Translations under genes and position numbers: made by a program | Part shown: positions 1-5,608 of the stretch, one piece after another | Layout: each line of letters starts with the position of its first letter | Position numbering within the stretch: position 1 is the first letter of the stretch | Source of the DNA: Bacteroidales bacterium | Lineage (GTDB): Bacteria > Bacteroidota > Bacteroidia > Bacteroidales > UBA1715 | Direction: 5' to 3' | Length of the DNA stretch: 5,608 nucleotides | NCBI GenBank assembly: GCA_031262005.1 | Contig: JAISIO010000132.1 | Span: 1-5,608 of the forward strand | Notes under the pieces: generated by a model | The model's input: only the letters and a program-made list of their open reading frames with translations | Databases searched by the model: none | What the model was told of the DNA's origin: nothing

Positions 1-1161
1 TTTTTCAATGAATATGGCGGAGCATTCGTGCCGCCGATTTTAGAAACCGAAATGAAGAAAATTGCCGATGCGTATTTCACCATAAGCAAATCGCACAATT
101 TTATTTCGGAATTGCGCAGTATTCGCAAGCACTATCAAGGGCGTCCTACACCAGTGTATTATTGCAATCGCTTGAGCGAAAAATATCAAGGACGTATTTA
201 TTTAAAACGCGAAGATCTAAATCATACAGGAGCGCATAAATTAAATCATTGCATGGGCGAGGCTTTGCTTGCCAAGTATTTGGGTAAAAAGAAATTGATA
301 GCCGAAACAGGAGCAGGGCAGCATGGCGTTGCCTTGGCTACTGCTGCTGCGTATTTCGGGCTTGAATGCGAAATTCACATGGGCGAAGTTGATATTGCCA
401 AAGAATATCCAAACGTGGCTCGTATGAAAATTTTAGGTGCAACCGTTGTGCCGGTTTCGCATGGTTTGAAAACCTTGAAAGAAGCGGTAGATTCGGCGTT
501 TGAAGCGTATTTGAAAGACCCTGTAAATACCATATACTGCATTGGTTCGGTGGTGGGACCTCATCCATTCCCTATGATGGTGCGCGATTTTCAGCGGGTA
601 GTGGGCATAGAAGCTCGTGAGCAATTTTTTGAAATGACAGAAGAATTACCCGATAGTGTAGTAGCATGCGTTGGCGGCGGCAGTAATGCCATGGGAATGT
701 TTTCGGCGTTTCTGGACGATAATGAAGTTGCAATCTACGGCGTTGAACCGGCTGGGCGTTCGCTCAAAATGGGAGACCATGCCGCTTCAATGACATTTGG
801 AAAACCCGGAATTTTACACGGTTTTAAAAGCTACACTCTGCAAAACGAAAAAGGCGAACCCGCTTCGGTGTATTCTGTTGCAAGCGGATTGGATTATCCG
901 AGTGTAGGACCTGAACACAGTATGTTACATGATATGAAACGAGTGAATTACACTATGATTAACGATGAAGAATGTATGCACGCATTTTTTGAATTGAGTC
1001 GTTTGGAAGGTATTATTCCCGCACTTGAAAGCGCACACGCAGTAGCATACGGATTAAAATTAGCACAACAAAATCAGCATAGTTCTATTCTTATCAATCT
1101 TAGCGGACGCGGCGATAAAGACATTGATTTTGTGCTGGAAAATTATGAACTGCCGAAATAA
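1..1161 (+). CDS. trpB: Tryptophan synthase beta chain, 5'-truncated by the window edge
   Basis: TrpB is a cytoplasmic PLP enzyme that condenses indole with L-serine to give L-tryptophan, normally with TrpA supplying the indole. The frame is open from base 1 and already reads the conserved N-terminal EYGGAFVP motif. The GTG at 28 is therefore an internal valine, not a start, and by comparison with the E. coli protein only about 7-15 residues are missing. Counting from the first visible codon, the PLP-binding lysine is K80 in HTGAHKLNH, the catalytic glutamate is E102 in ETGAGQHG, the phosphate-binding loop GGGSNA is at 225-230, and the cofactor serine is S368 in LSGRGDKD near the C-terminus. 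GPHPFPMMVRDFQ and EGIIPALESAHA are further family motifs. The protein appears intact and catalytically competent. HKLNH replaces the HKINN of the E. coli type, suggesting a sequence subgroup. No trpA follows; a terminator lies 28 bp after the stop. Confidence 0.96.
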   Translation, partial: FFNEYGGAFVPPILETEMKKIADAYFTISKSHNFISELRSIRKHYQGRPTPVYYCNRLSEKYQGRIYLKREDLNHTGAHKLNHCMGEALLAKYLGKKKLIAETGAGQHGVALATAAAYFGLECEIHMGEVDIAKEYPNVARMKILGATVVPVSHGLKTLKEAVDSAFEAYLKDPVNTIYCIGSVVGPHPFPMMVRDFQRVVGIEAREQFFEMTEELPDSVVACVGGGSNAMGMFSAFLDDNEVAIYGVEPAGRSLKMGDHAASMTFGKPGILHGFKSYTLQNEKGEPASVYSVASGLDYPSVGPEHSMLHDMKRVNYTMINDEECMHAFFELSRLEGIIPALESAHAVAYGLKLAQQNQHSSILINLSGRGDKDIDFVLENYELPK

Positions 1162-1188
1162 GGTTCTCTACATATATTGACGGACAAC

Positions 1189-1226
1189 AAAAAACCGATA
1201 CGTTTTGAGTACGTATCGGTTTTTTT
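1189..1226. terminator. Bidirectional rho-independent terminator between trpB and folP
   Basis: A perfect 10-bp stem, ACCGATACGT (1194-1203) and ACGTATCGGT (1211-1220), encloses a 7-base loop TTTGAGT. It is preceded by five more As (1189-1193) and followed by six Ts (1221-1226). The structure is symmetric: the T tract ends transcripts from trpB, and the A tract becomes a U tract for transcripts arriving from folP on the other strand. It lies between the stops of the two convergent genes, as expected for a shared terminator. Confidence 0.9.
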
Positions 1227-1243
1227 ATGGTAAAGAAATTTGA

Positions 1244-2047
1244 TTATTCGACGACGCGGGTTATTTTTCCAATCAATTTCACACATTCCACTGCTTCTTG
1301 CACATCGTGCACTCGTATAATATGCGCACCTTTCATAAGAGCAACGGTGTTGAGAATAGTTGTACCGGTAAGAGCTTCGCTTGGAGTGCTTTGCAACGTT
1401 TTCCAAATCATTGATTTACGGGAAATACCCACGAGTAGCGGTACATTGAAACTCAAAAATGTATCGAGACCGTTCATCAATTCATACTGTTGATCTAAGG
1501 TTTTACCAAAACCGAATCCGGGGTCAAGAATTATGTGTGGTATATTGTATTTCTGCGCTTCGACAATTTGTTTTTCAAAAAAATGCAGCATATCGGCAAG
1601 CATTGTTGGGCTTTGCGTAACATCTTGCAAGTGCATACAAATATATGGTAGTGAAAGTCTTCCGCAGGTTTTGAGCATTTCTGTGTCGTATAATCCGCCT
1701 GAAATATCATTTACTATAAATTCACCTATTTCTTCAAACACTCGCTGCACCACACCGGAGCGGAATGTATCAACAGATAATAGAATATCAGGAAATTCTT
1801 CTCGAATTTTGCGCACTACGGGCAAAAGCCTGCGTAATTCTTCGTCTTCCGAAATTTCGGTATAACCCGGACGGGTGGAATATGCGCCAATATCAATAAT
1901 TGCCGCACCGTTGGCAATCATAGTTGCGCAGTGCTGCAATTGCGCATCAAGCGTTGTGCGCACTCCGCCGTCGAAAAAAGAATCGGGAGTGCAATTGAGT
2001 ATGCCCATAACTAAGGGCGTTTTTTTGAAATAGTGGTCGAAATTCAT
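1244..2047 (-). CDS. folP: Dihydropteroate synthase
   Basis: FolP joins 6-hydroxymethyl-7,8-dihydropterin pyrophosphate to p-aminobenzoate to form dihydropteroate in folate synthesis; it is cytoplasmic and the target of sulfonamides. The 267-residue protein has normal family length and all TIM-barrel signatures in order: MGILNCTPDSFFDGG (14-28, with N18 and D22), DIGAYSTRPG (52-61), SVDT (D93), VNDISGG (112-118), the MH of the central strand (138-139), DPGFGFGKT (175-183), GISRKS (207-212, with K211) and RVHD (245-248). The start is well fixed: an in-frame TAA lies three codons upstream (2054-2056 in plus coordinates), so the ATG at 2047 is the first possible start. DUF2283 lies 72 bp upstream on the same strand. 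I see no convincing promoter in that gap, so co-transcription from the divergent region at 2327-2371 is plausible. Confidence 0.96.
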   Translation of the reverse strand: MNFDHYFKKTPLVMGILNCTPDSFFDGGVRTTLDAQLQHCATMIANGAAIIDIGAYSTRPGYTEISEDEELRRLLPVVRKIREEFPDILLSVDTFRSGVVQRVFEEIGEFIVNDISGGLYDTEMLKTCGRLSLPYICMHLQDVTQSPTMLADMLHFFEKQIVEAQKYNIPHIILDPGFGFGKTLDQQYELMNGLDTFLSFNVPLLVGISRKSMIWKTLQSTPSEALTGTTILNTVALMKGAHIIRVHDVQEAVECVKLIGKITRVVE

Positions 2048-2119
2048 AAGCAGTTAGTAGCGGAGTTCGTTTTTAATAGAAGGAAACGTCTAAACATCGA
2101 AATTCAAGATAAAATGACA

Positions 2120-2314
2120 TCAGACAAATTCATATTCAACTTTCGCAGGACTATTCATTTGCTGTGAGGCTTGCAATACTTCAATTCCTACAATTTTACC
2201 GTCTTTGGCATAATCAAAAATAAACCCTTTTTTTCCCTCATCGCTCTCGAATATTGCTTCGTTGCTAAACGATAGGTATAAAATATCGGAACTTTTATCG
2301 TACTTTACTTTCAT
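2120..2314 (-). CDS. Small DUF2283 family protein
   Basis: This 64-residue protein reads as a complete DUF2283 domain. It begins with MKVKYDKSSDILYLSFS (strands at about 1-17), followed by an acidic SDEG turn (24-27), FIFDYAKDGKIVGIEVLQAS (31-50) and a short tail. The pattern YD...DILYLSF...DY..DGKIVGIEVL.AS is the family signature as I recall it. The family has no established function; members are small, widespread and often patchily distributed. The protein has no signal peptide or membrane segment, so it is probably cytoplasmic. The ATG at 2314 sits about 20 bases beyond a candidate -7 element on the minus strand, which fits a short leader. It is read in the direction of folP, 72 bp away. 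I found no toxin-antitoxin partner next to it. Confidence 0.82.
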   Translation of the reverse strand: MKVKYDKSSDILYLSFSNEAIFESDEGKKGFIFDYAKDGKIVGIEVLQASQQMNSPAKVEYEFV

Positions 2315-2326
2315 AATATTTGTCTA

Positions 2327-2371
2327 TTTTTTGCCAAAAATAGCGAATAAATCATTATTTTTGGCAAAAAA
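2327..2371. promoter_or_regulatory. Perfect inverted repeat forming a candidate overlapping divergent promoter or operator
   Basis: A 16-bp arm, TTTTTTGCCAAAAATA (2327-2342), is repeated exactly in reverse complement at 2356-2371 around a 13-base spacer, in the gap between two divergent genes. Read rightward, TATTTTTG (2356-2363) fits the Bacteroidota -7 consensus TAnnTTTG, with TTTG at 2330-2333 as a -33 element. The spacing is 22 bases, longer than the roughly 19 usually quoted. By symmetry the minus strand has the same elements, -7 at 2342-2335 and TTTG at 2368-2365. The -7 elements end 22 bases before the plus start at 2386 and 20 bases before the minus start at 2314. Seen directly: the repeat and the motif matches. 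Inferred: promoter activity. It is unlikely to be a terminator, since no gene ends at it. Confidence 0.55.
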
Positions 2372-2385
2372 AGGATTTTCTTAGT

Positions 2386-2946
2386 ATGTCAATGGAATTA
2401 ACCAAAACGCAGTTTGCAGAAGTAAAAAAAATATGCTTCGATATTTTTGAAAAAAAATACGATGACTACGGCACTGCGTGGCGCATAATGCGTGCCGAAT
2501 CTATTACCGACCAAATTTTTATAAAAGCGCAACGCATAAAAAGCATTGAACAAAAAGGTGTTGCTAAAGTAAACGAAGGCATTGTGTCGGAATTTATCGC
2601 TATTGTTAATTACGGTATTATGGGGTTGATTCAATTGGAATTGAGCAGCGACGCACCTATTGAAATGGAAAAAACGGTAACAATGAATTTGTACCAAAAA
2701 TACTACGATGCTGCCACAGCTCTCATGCTCGATAAAAATCATGATTACGGCGAAGCGTGGCGCAATATGCGCACAAGTTCGTACACCGATTTGATTTTGA
2801 TGAAAATTCATCGCACCAAACAAATTGAAGACAACAACGGCGTTACAAAAATTTCGGAAGGTGTTGATGCAAATTATTATGATATGATAAATTATGCTAT
2901 TTTTGCACTGATAAAATTGGTTATAGAAAAAGAGACGCAGAATTAG
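2386..2946 (+). CDS. Tandem-repeat DUF1599 (nucleotide modification associated domain 1-like) protein
   Basis: This 186-residue soluble, mainly helical protein is built from two copies of one domain, about 12-85 and 105-180, offset by 93 residues. Each copy has DYGxAWRxMR (27-36 and 120-129), then TDxIxxKxxRxKxIE (41-55 and 134-148), then a KxxEG and NYxIxxLIxL segment (61-84 and 155-178). These are the marks of DUF1599, a domain also named nucleotide modification associated domain 1, as I recall. Its biochemical function is not established; a nucleotide-related role is only inferred from phage contexts reported for the family. The start could be ATG 2386 or ATG 2392. I took 2386 because an AAGGA at 2371-2375 lies 10 bases before it, but the two differ by only two residues. 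It is first in a rightward set with DoxX/MauE and tpiA, 60 bp upstream of the former. Confidence 0.85.
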   Translation: MSMELTKTQFAEVKKICFDIFEKKYDDYGTAWRIMRAESITDQIFIKAQRIKSIEQKGVAKVNEGIVSEFIAIVNYGIMGLIQLELSSDAPIEMEKTVTMNLYQKYYDAATALMLDKNHDYGEAWRNMRTSSYTDLILMKIHRTKQIEDNNGVTKISEGVDANYYDMINYAIFALIKLVIEKETQN

Positions 2947-3006
2947 CAACAAGAAAATGAAAGGTTTACAGCCTACCGAAAACCGTAACACCTAAAAGCC
3001 TGAAAT

Positions 3007-4362
3007 ATGAAAAATTTACAAACAAAAAATTACATACAATTCGGCATAGGTTTGCTGTTGATTTTTGCAACGCTCACCACACTTGCGTTTTTCGACGCCT
3101 TTGAAGATGCTTCGTGGACTAAACTGTGGGTGCTTTTGGCTACTATTGTGAGTGCGGCGGTGGGTTTGACTTTGATTTTTGAACAACGTGCGTATGCAAT
3201 TTCTATTTCGCGGTTTTTTACGGGTATTTTATTTATATTCTCGGGGTTTGTAAAAGCGGTCGATCCGCTTGGGTCTAAATACAAATTTATTGACTATTTC
3301 GAGGCTTGGAATGTCGATTTTCTTGCTCCGGCAGCTCTTACGCTCGGCATAATTATGAGTACTGCAGAATTATTGATAGGTTTATGTTTGGTGTTTAAAA
3401 TCTATCCGAAACTTTCATCGCTCGGTGCTTTGATTTTTATGATTGGTTTTACGCCAGTTACGCTGTATTTGGCTATGCAACAAAATATTACAGGCAAAGA
3501 ATTGGTACATGATTGCGGTTGTTTTGGCGATGCGCTTGTTCTTACCAATTGGCAAACGTTTGTAAAAAATGTTTTTATTCTTGTGCCGGTTGTTTTTTTA
3601 TTCTTCTATCGCAAAAAAATACAGCCATCGCTCACACCCGTATTTTCGCTAATTGCCACAATTATTTTAACACTTTCCATTGTCGCATTTTCGGTATACG
3701 CCTTGTGTAATTTGCCGCCTATTGATTTTCGTCCATATAAAATAGGCACACACCTGATTAGCGAGCAATGCGAAGAACAAGCAATTGCTCGCAATGTAAA
3801 AACATATCAATACGCTCAGTTTGTAAATAATCAAACAGGTGAACGCAAAGAATTTGAAATTACCGAAAATTATCCCGACTGGGAAATTTGGGAAATTGAT
3901 ACAGAAAAACCTATTCGCGAAGAAAAAGAAAAATTGCAAAATGTTGCAAAGCAGCAATTTACAAGACAAACATTTGAGCTGCCGCCAATGTTTGCTTACA
4001 AAGGCGGCACCGATTACACCTGCGATATTATAAAAGATACTTCATTTGTATTTTTGCTGGTGCAATACGATGTAAAAACAAGCAAAACCGGTAATGCGCC
4101 GGCAATCAATGAACTGTACGAATGGACACAAGCACACAATTTTGTATTTTATGCCTTGACTGCGAGTCTCGATGAAGATGTGGAAGCGTTCCGCACAAAA
4201 ACTAATGCTCGCTATGAATTTTTAAATGCCGATGACATTGCTTTGAAAACCATTGTTCGGGCAAATCCGGGTTTGGTGTTGCTCAAAAACGGAGTCGTGA
4301 TTAATAATTGGAATGGCAATGATATTCCGTCGATTGCAGAGTTTGAAAAAATAGTAAATTGA
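3007..4362 (+). CDS. DoxX/MauE-like redox-associated membrane protein with C-terminal thioredoxin-like domain
   Basis: This 451-residue inner-membrane protein has two parts. The N-terminal half shows about seven hydrophobic segments (roughly 11-29, 40-58, 68-84, 108-131, 136-156, 186-201 and 211-234). It includes the FSGFVKAVDPLGSKYKF stretch (78-94) and the dithiol motif DCGCFGD (169-175, with C170 and C172) between segments 5 and 6, as in MauE/DoxX proteins. MauE-type proteins are linked to thiol redox or disulfide chemistry of exported proteins. After DFRPYKIG (240-247) a hydrophilic region leads into a domain at about 325-451 that ends in NPGLVLLKNGVVINNW (420-435), resembling the last strands of a thioredoxin fold. 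That domain has no CXXC; its only cysteine is C339. The substrate is unknown. It lies 60 bp after the DUF1599 gene and 66 bp before tpiA, consistent with one transcript. The ATG at 3007 gives a lysine-containing N-terminus before the first membrane segment. Confidence 0.85.
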   Translation: MKNLQTKNYIQFGIGLLLIFATLTTLAFFDAFEDASWTKLWVLLATIVSAAVGLTLIFEQRAYAISISRFFTGILFIFSGFVKAVDPLGSKYKFIDYFEAWNVDFLAPAALTLGIIMSTAELLIGLCLVFKIYPKLSSLGALIFMIGFTPVTLYLAMQQNITGKELVHDCGCFGDALVLTNWQTFVKNVFILVPVVFLFFYRKKIQPSLTPVFSLIATIILTLSIVAFSVYALCNLPPIDFRPYKIGTHLISEQCEEQAIARNVKTYQYAQFVNNQTGERKEFEITENYPDWEIWEIDTEKPIREEKEKLQNVAKQQFTRQTFELPPMFAYKGGTDYTCDIIKDTSFVFLLVQYDVKTSKTGNAPAINELYEWTQAHNFVFYALTASLDEDVEAFRTKTNARYEFLNADDIALKTIVRANPGLVLLKNGVVINNWNGNDIPSIAEFEKIVN

Positions 4363-4428
4363 GGAGTTAGTAAGGAAACTCAACAGATAAGCAAATCAAC
4401 AAATAAAAACAATAAATAAATTAAACAA
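4363..4428 (+). promoter_or_regulatory. A-rich, G-poor translation leader of tpiA
   Basis: In the 48 bases before the tpiA ATG (4381-4428), 32 are A and only 2 are G, so the mRNA here should be nearly unstructured. There is no Shine-Dalgarno match close to the start. A GGAG lies at 4363-4366 and an AAGGA at 4372-4376, both far from the start and closer to the end of the preceding gene. A-rich unstructured leaders are typical of well-expressed Bacteroidota genes, which mostly initiate without Shine-Dalgarno pairing. I could not identify a separate TAnnTTTG promoter here. Confidence 0.5.
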
Positions 4429-5178
4429 ATGAGAAAAAAAGTAGTAGCAGGTAACTGGAAATGTAATACCACAGTTGCCGAAGGAATTGCATTAGCAAAA
4501 GAAGTAAATGATAAGGTAACAGCACAAGATGTTGTAGTGGTTTTAGGAACACCATTTACCCATATTACCGAAGTTGTAAAAACAGTAACAAACAAAGCTA
4601 TTTCAGTAGCGGCACAAAACTGTGCTGCCGAAGCAAAAGGAGCATTCACCGGCGAAGTTTCAGCTGCAATGGTTGCTTCAACAGGTGCTAAATATGTGAT
4701 TTTGGGACACAGCGAACGCCGTGAATATTATGGTGAAACAAGCGCAATTTTGAACAAAAAACTTGCTCTTGCATTGGAAAACAATCTTACACCTATTTAC
4801 TGCTGCGGCGAAGCATTAGCTATTCGTGAAGCTGGAACACAAAATGAATATGTAATCAACCAATTGAAAGAAACTATTTTTACACTTTCGGTTGAGGATT
4901 TCAAAAAAATAATTATTGCGTACGAACCAATTTGGGCTATTGGAACAGGTAAAACCGCTACAACAGAACAAGCACAAGAAATGCACAAAGCTATTCGTGA
5001 TGCTATTGCAGCACAATTCGGCAACGAAGTAGCTCAAGAAACTTCAATCCTTTATGGAGGAAGCTGCAATGCGCAAAATGCACAGGAATTATTTGCAAAT
5101 CCCGATGTTGATGGCGGTTTGATTGGTGGTGCTTCGTTAAAAGCGGGTGATTTTAATATAATTATCAACGCATTCTAA
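4429..5178 (+). CDS. tpiA: Triosephosphate isomerase
   Basis: TpiA interconverts dihydroxyacetone phosphate and glyceraldehyde 3-phosphate in glycolysis and gluconeogenesis; it is a cytoplasmic dimeric TIM barrel. The 249 residues match the usual family length. The catalytic set is complete: N9 and K11 in AGNWKCN, H94 in ILGHSERR (91-98), and E166 in AYEPIWAIGTG (164-174). The flexible phosphate lid is about 167-177, followed by LYGGS (208-212) and GLIGGASL (230-237), which bind the substrate phosphate. GAFTGEVSA (71-79) is another family motif. The KCN in the first motif, where KMN or KLN is commoner, is a mild substitution next to the catalytic lysine. C125 matches the conserved cysteine near position 126 of other isomerases. 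The ATG at 4429 gives the standard N-terminus. It is last in the rightward set and is followed by a strong terminator. Confidence 0.97.
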   Translation: MRKKVVAGNWKCNTTVAEGIALAKEVNDKVTAQDVVVVLGTPFTHITEVVKTVTNKAISVAAQNCAAEAKGAFTGEVSAAMVASTGAKYVILGHSERREYYGETSAILNKKLALALENNLTPIYCCGEALAIREAGTQNEYVINQLKETIFTLSVEDFKKIIIAYEPIWAIGTGKTATTEQAQEMHKAIRDAIAAQFGNEVAQETSILYGGSCNAQNAQELFANPDVDGGLIGGASLKAGDFNIIINAF

Positions 5179-5204
5179 CACATTCTTTTTAGAATTTTTT
5201 TTTG

Positions 5205-5239
5205 AAACCGGTTTGCTTTGTTGCAAACCGGTTTTTTTT
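5205..5239 (+). terminator. Rho-independent terminator after tpiA
   Basis: A perfect 12-bp stem, AAACCGGTTTGC (5205-5216) and GCAAACCGGTTT (5223-5234), with loop TTTGTT runs into eight Ts (5232-5239). It starts 26 bases after the tpiA stop. A weaker hairpin just before it, ATTCT (5182-5186) and AGAAT (5191-5195) followed by nine Ts ending at 5203, could be a back-up. There is only a three-A run on its left side, so unlike the hairpin at 1189 this one should work only rightward. Confidence 0.92.
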
Positions 5240-5341
5240 GTTTTTGAATGCCAGCAATTGCTAAAAACGAAGCAATCTACTTTTTATAAGCAAATTATGT
5301 AGATTCTATTTGTTCTACTTAAAATCAGCTTCTACAAGTAT

Positions 5342-5608
5342 TCATTTTTTATTATTTTGCTCAATAGCTTCGTTAAGAGCATTAAACACTTTATTTATAT
5401 AGTCAATCTTACCTGAAACACCACTTTTAACCGTTTTGGAAGCAATTGTGAGTCTTAGGAAATATTTTTGAGATACTACAATTAATTGCCATAATGATAC
5501 CAAAGTTTCAACTATGCAGAGACCTTTCAAAAACATGGCATCGCTCAATTCAAAAATGAATAGCAGCACGATAACAGAAATAATAAACCCAATCGAATGT
5601 TTCCACGT
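5342..5608 (-). CDS. Unrecognised membrane protein, C-terminal part only
   Basis: The minus-strand frame is open from the window edge to a TGA at 5344-5342, giving 88 visible residues. I do not recognise the family. The GTG at 5569 could be mistaken for a start, but the frame continues upstream without a stop and encodes more hydrophobic sequence, so the gene very likely begins outside the window. Two hydrophobic stretches are visible: about visible residues 5-22, containing GFIISVIVVLLFIFEL, and about 33-50, containing LCIVETLVSLWQLIVV. A polar, lysine-rich tail ending IDYINKVFNALNEAIEQNNKK follows and looks like an amphipathic helix. Base composition resembles the rest of the window. It converges on tpiA with 163 bp between stops; I see no clear terminator for it. 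Confidence 0.5.
   Translation of the reverse strand, partial: TWKHSIGFIISVIVLLFIFELSDAMFLKGLCIVETLVSLWQLIVVSQKYFLRLTIASKTVKSGVSGKIDYINKVFNALNEAIEQNNKK

Noticed and set aside
28..1161. GTG at 28 as the start of trpB
   Set aside because: The codons before it are in frame and encode the conserved EYGGAFVP motif, so the gene begins outside the window.
2048..2119. A separate folP promoter or terminator in the gap after DUF2283
   Set aside because: The best -7-like match (TATCTTGA on the minus strand) deviates from TAnnTTTG and the upstream TTTG is only about 13 bases away. The only hairpin, CGTTT/AAACG, is weak and lacks a proper T tract.
2398..2991. Long minus-strand open frame (197 codons) opposite the DUF1599 gene
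   Set aside because: The plus-strand frame shows clear repeated family motifs; the antisense translation is rich in F, H, C and N with no recognisable domain, typical of a shadow frame.
2957..2995. A 12-codon mini-ORF (MKGLQPTENRNT) in the 60-bp gap before the DoxX/MauE gene
   Set aside because: It is too short to judge, has no ribosome-binding signal, and nothing suggests a leader-peptide role such as a following attenuator hairpin.
3667..3969. Minus-strand 100-codon open frame opposite the DoxX/MauE gene
   Set aside because: It is the antisense of a well-supported coding region, with composition typical of a shadow frame.
1..5608. CRISPR array, tRNA, insertion sequence or phage genes
   Set aside because: I saw no regularly spaced direct repeats, cloverleaf sequence, transposase motifs or terminal inverted repeats with target duplications.

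Overview
The window looks like ordinary chromosome from a member of the Bacteroidota (Bacteroidetes), probably near the Bacteroidales. The support is AT-rich DNA, starts preceded by A-rich leaders rather than strong Shine-Dalgarno sites, a TTTG / TAnnTTTG-type promoter pattern, and the gene order DUF1599 - DoxX/MauE - tpiA with folP pointing away from it. I recall that order from Bacteroides-type genomes but could not check it here. I see no mobile element, CRISPR array, tRNA or rRNA.

Layout. Positions 1-1161 hold most of a tryptophan synthase beta chain (trpB, + strand), cut at its 5' end by the window edge. It converges on folP (dihydropteroate synthase, - strand, 1244-2047), and the two share a symmetric terminator hairpin at about 1189-1226. 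Upstream of folP on the same strand is a small DUF2283-type gene (2120-2314). The 71-bp gap at 2315-2385 separates it from a rightward set: a tandem-repeat DUF1599 protein (2386-2946), a DoxX/MauE-like membrane protein with a C-terminal thioredoxin-like domain (3007-4362), and triosephosphate isomerase (tpiA, 4429-5178). A strong terminator follows at 5205-5239. The right edge (5342-5608, - strand) is the C-terminal part of an unrecognised membrane protein.

How the parts fit. The 2315-2385 gap contains a perfect 16-bp inverted repeat. Each arm carries a Bacteroidota-like -7 element for one direction and a -33-like TTTG for the other. It could therefore fire both the DUF2283-folP and the DUF1599-DoxX-tpiA units from overlapping, mutually exclusive promoters, or be a regulator's operator. 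The metabolic content is housekeeping: folate synthesis, glycolysis and the last step of tryptophan synthesis or indole salvage. I see no clear undescribed system. The points most worth checking are the symmetric divergent control region, the duplicated DUF1599 gene next to tpiA, the DoxX fusion that lacks a thioredoxin CXXC, and a trpB with no trpA after it.
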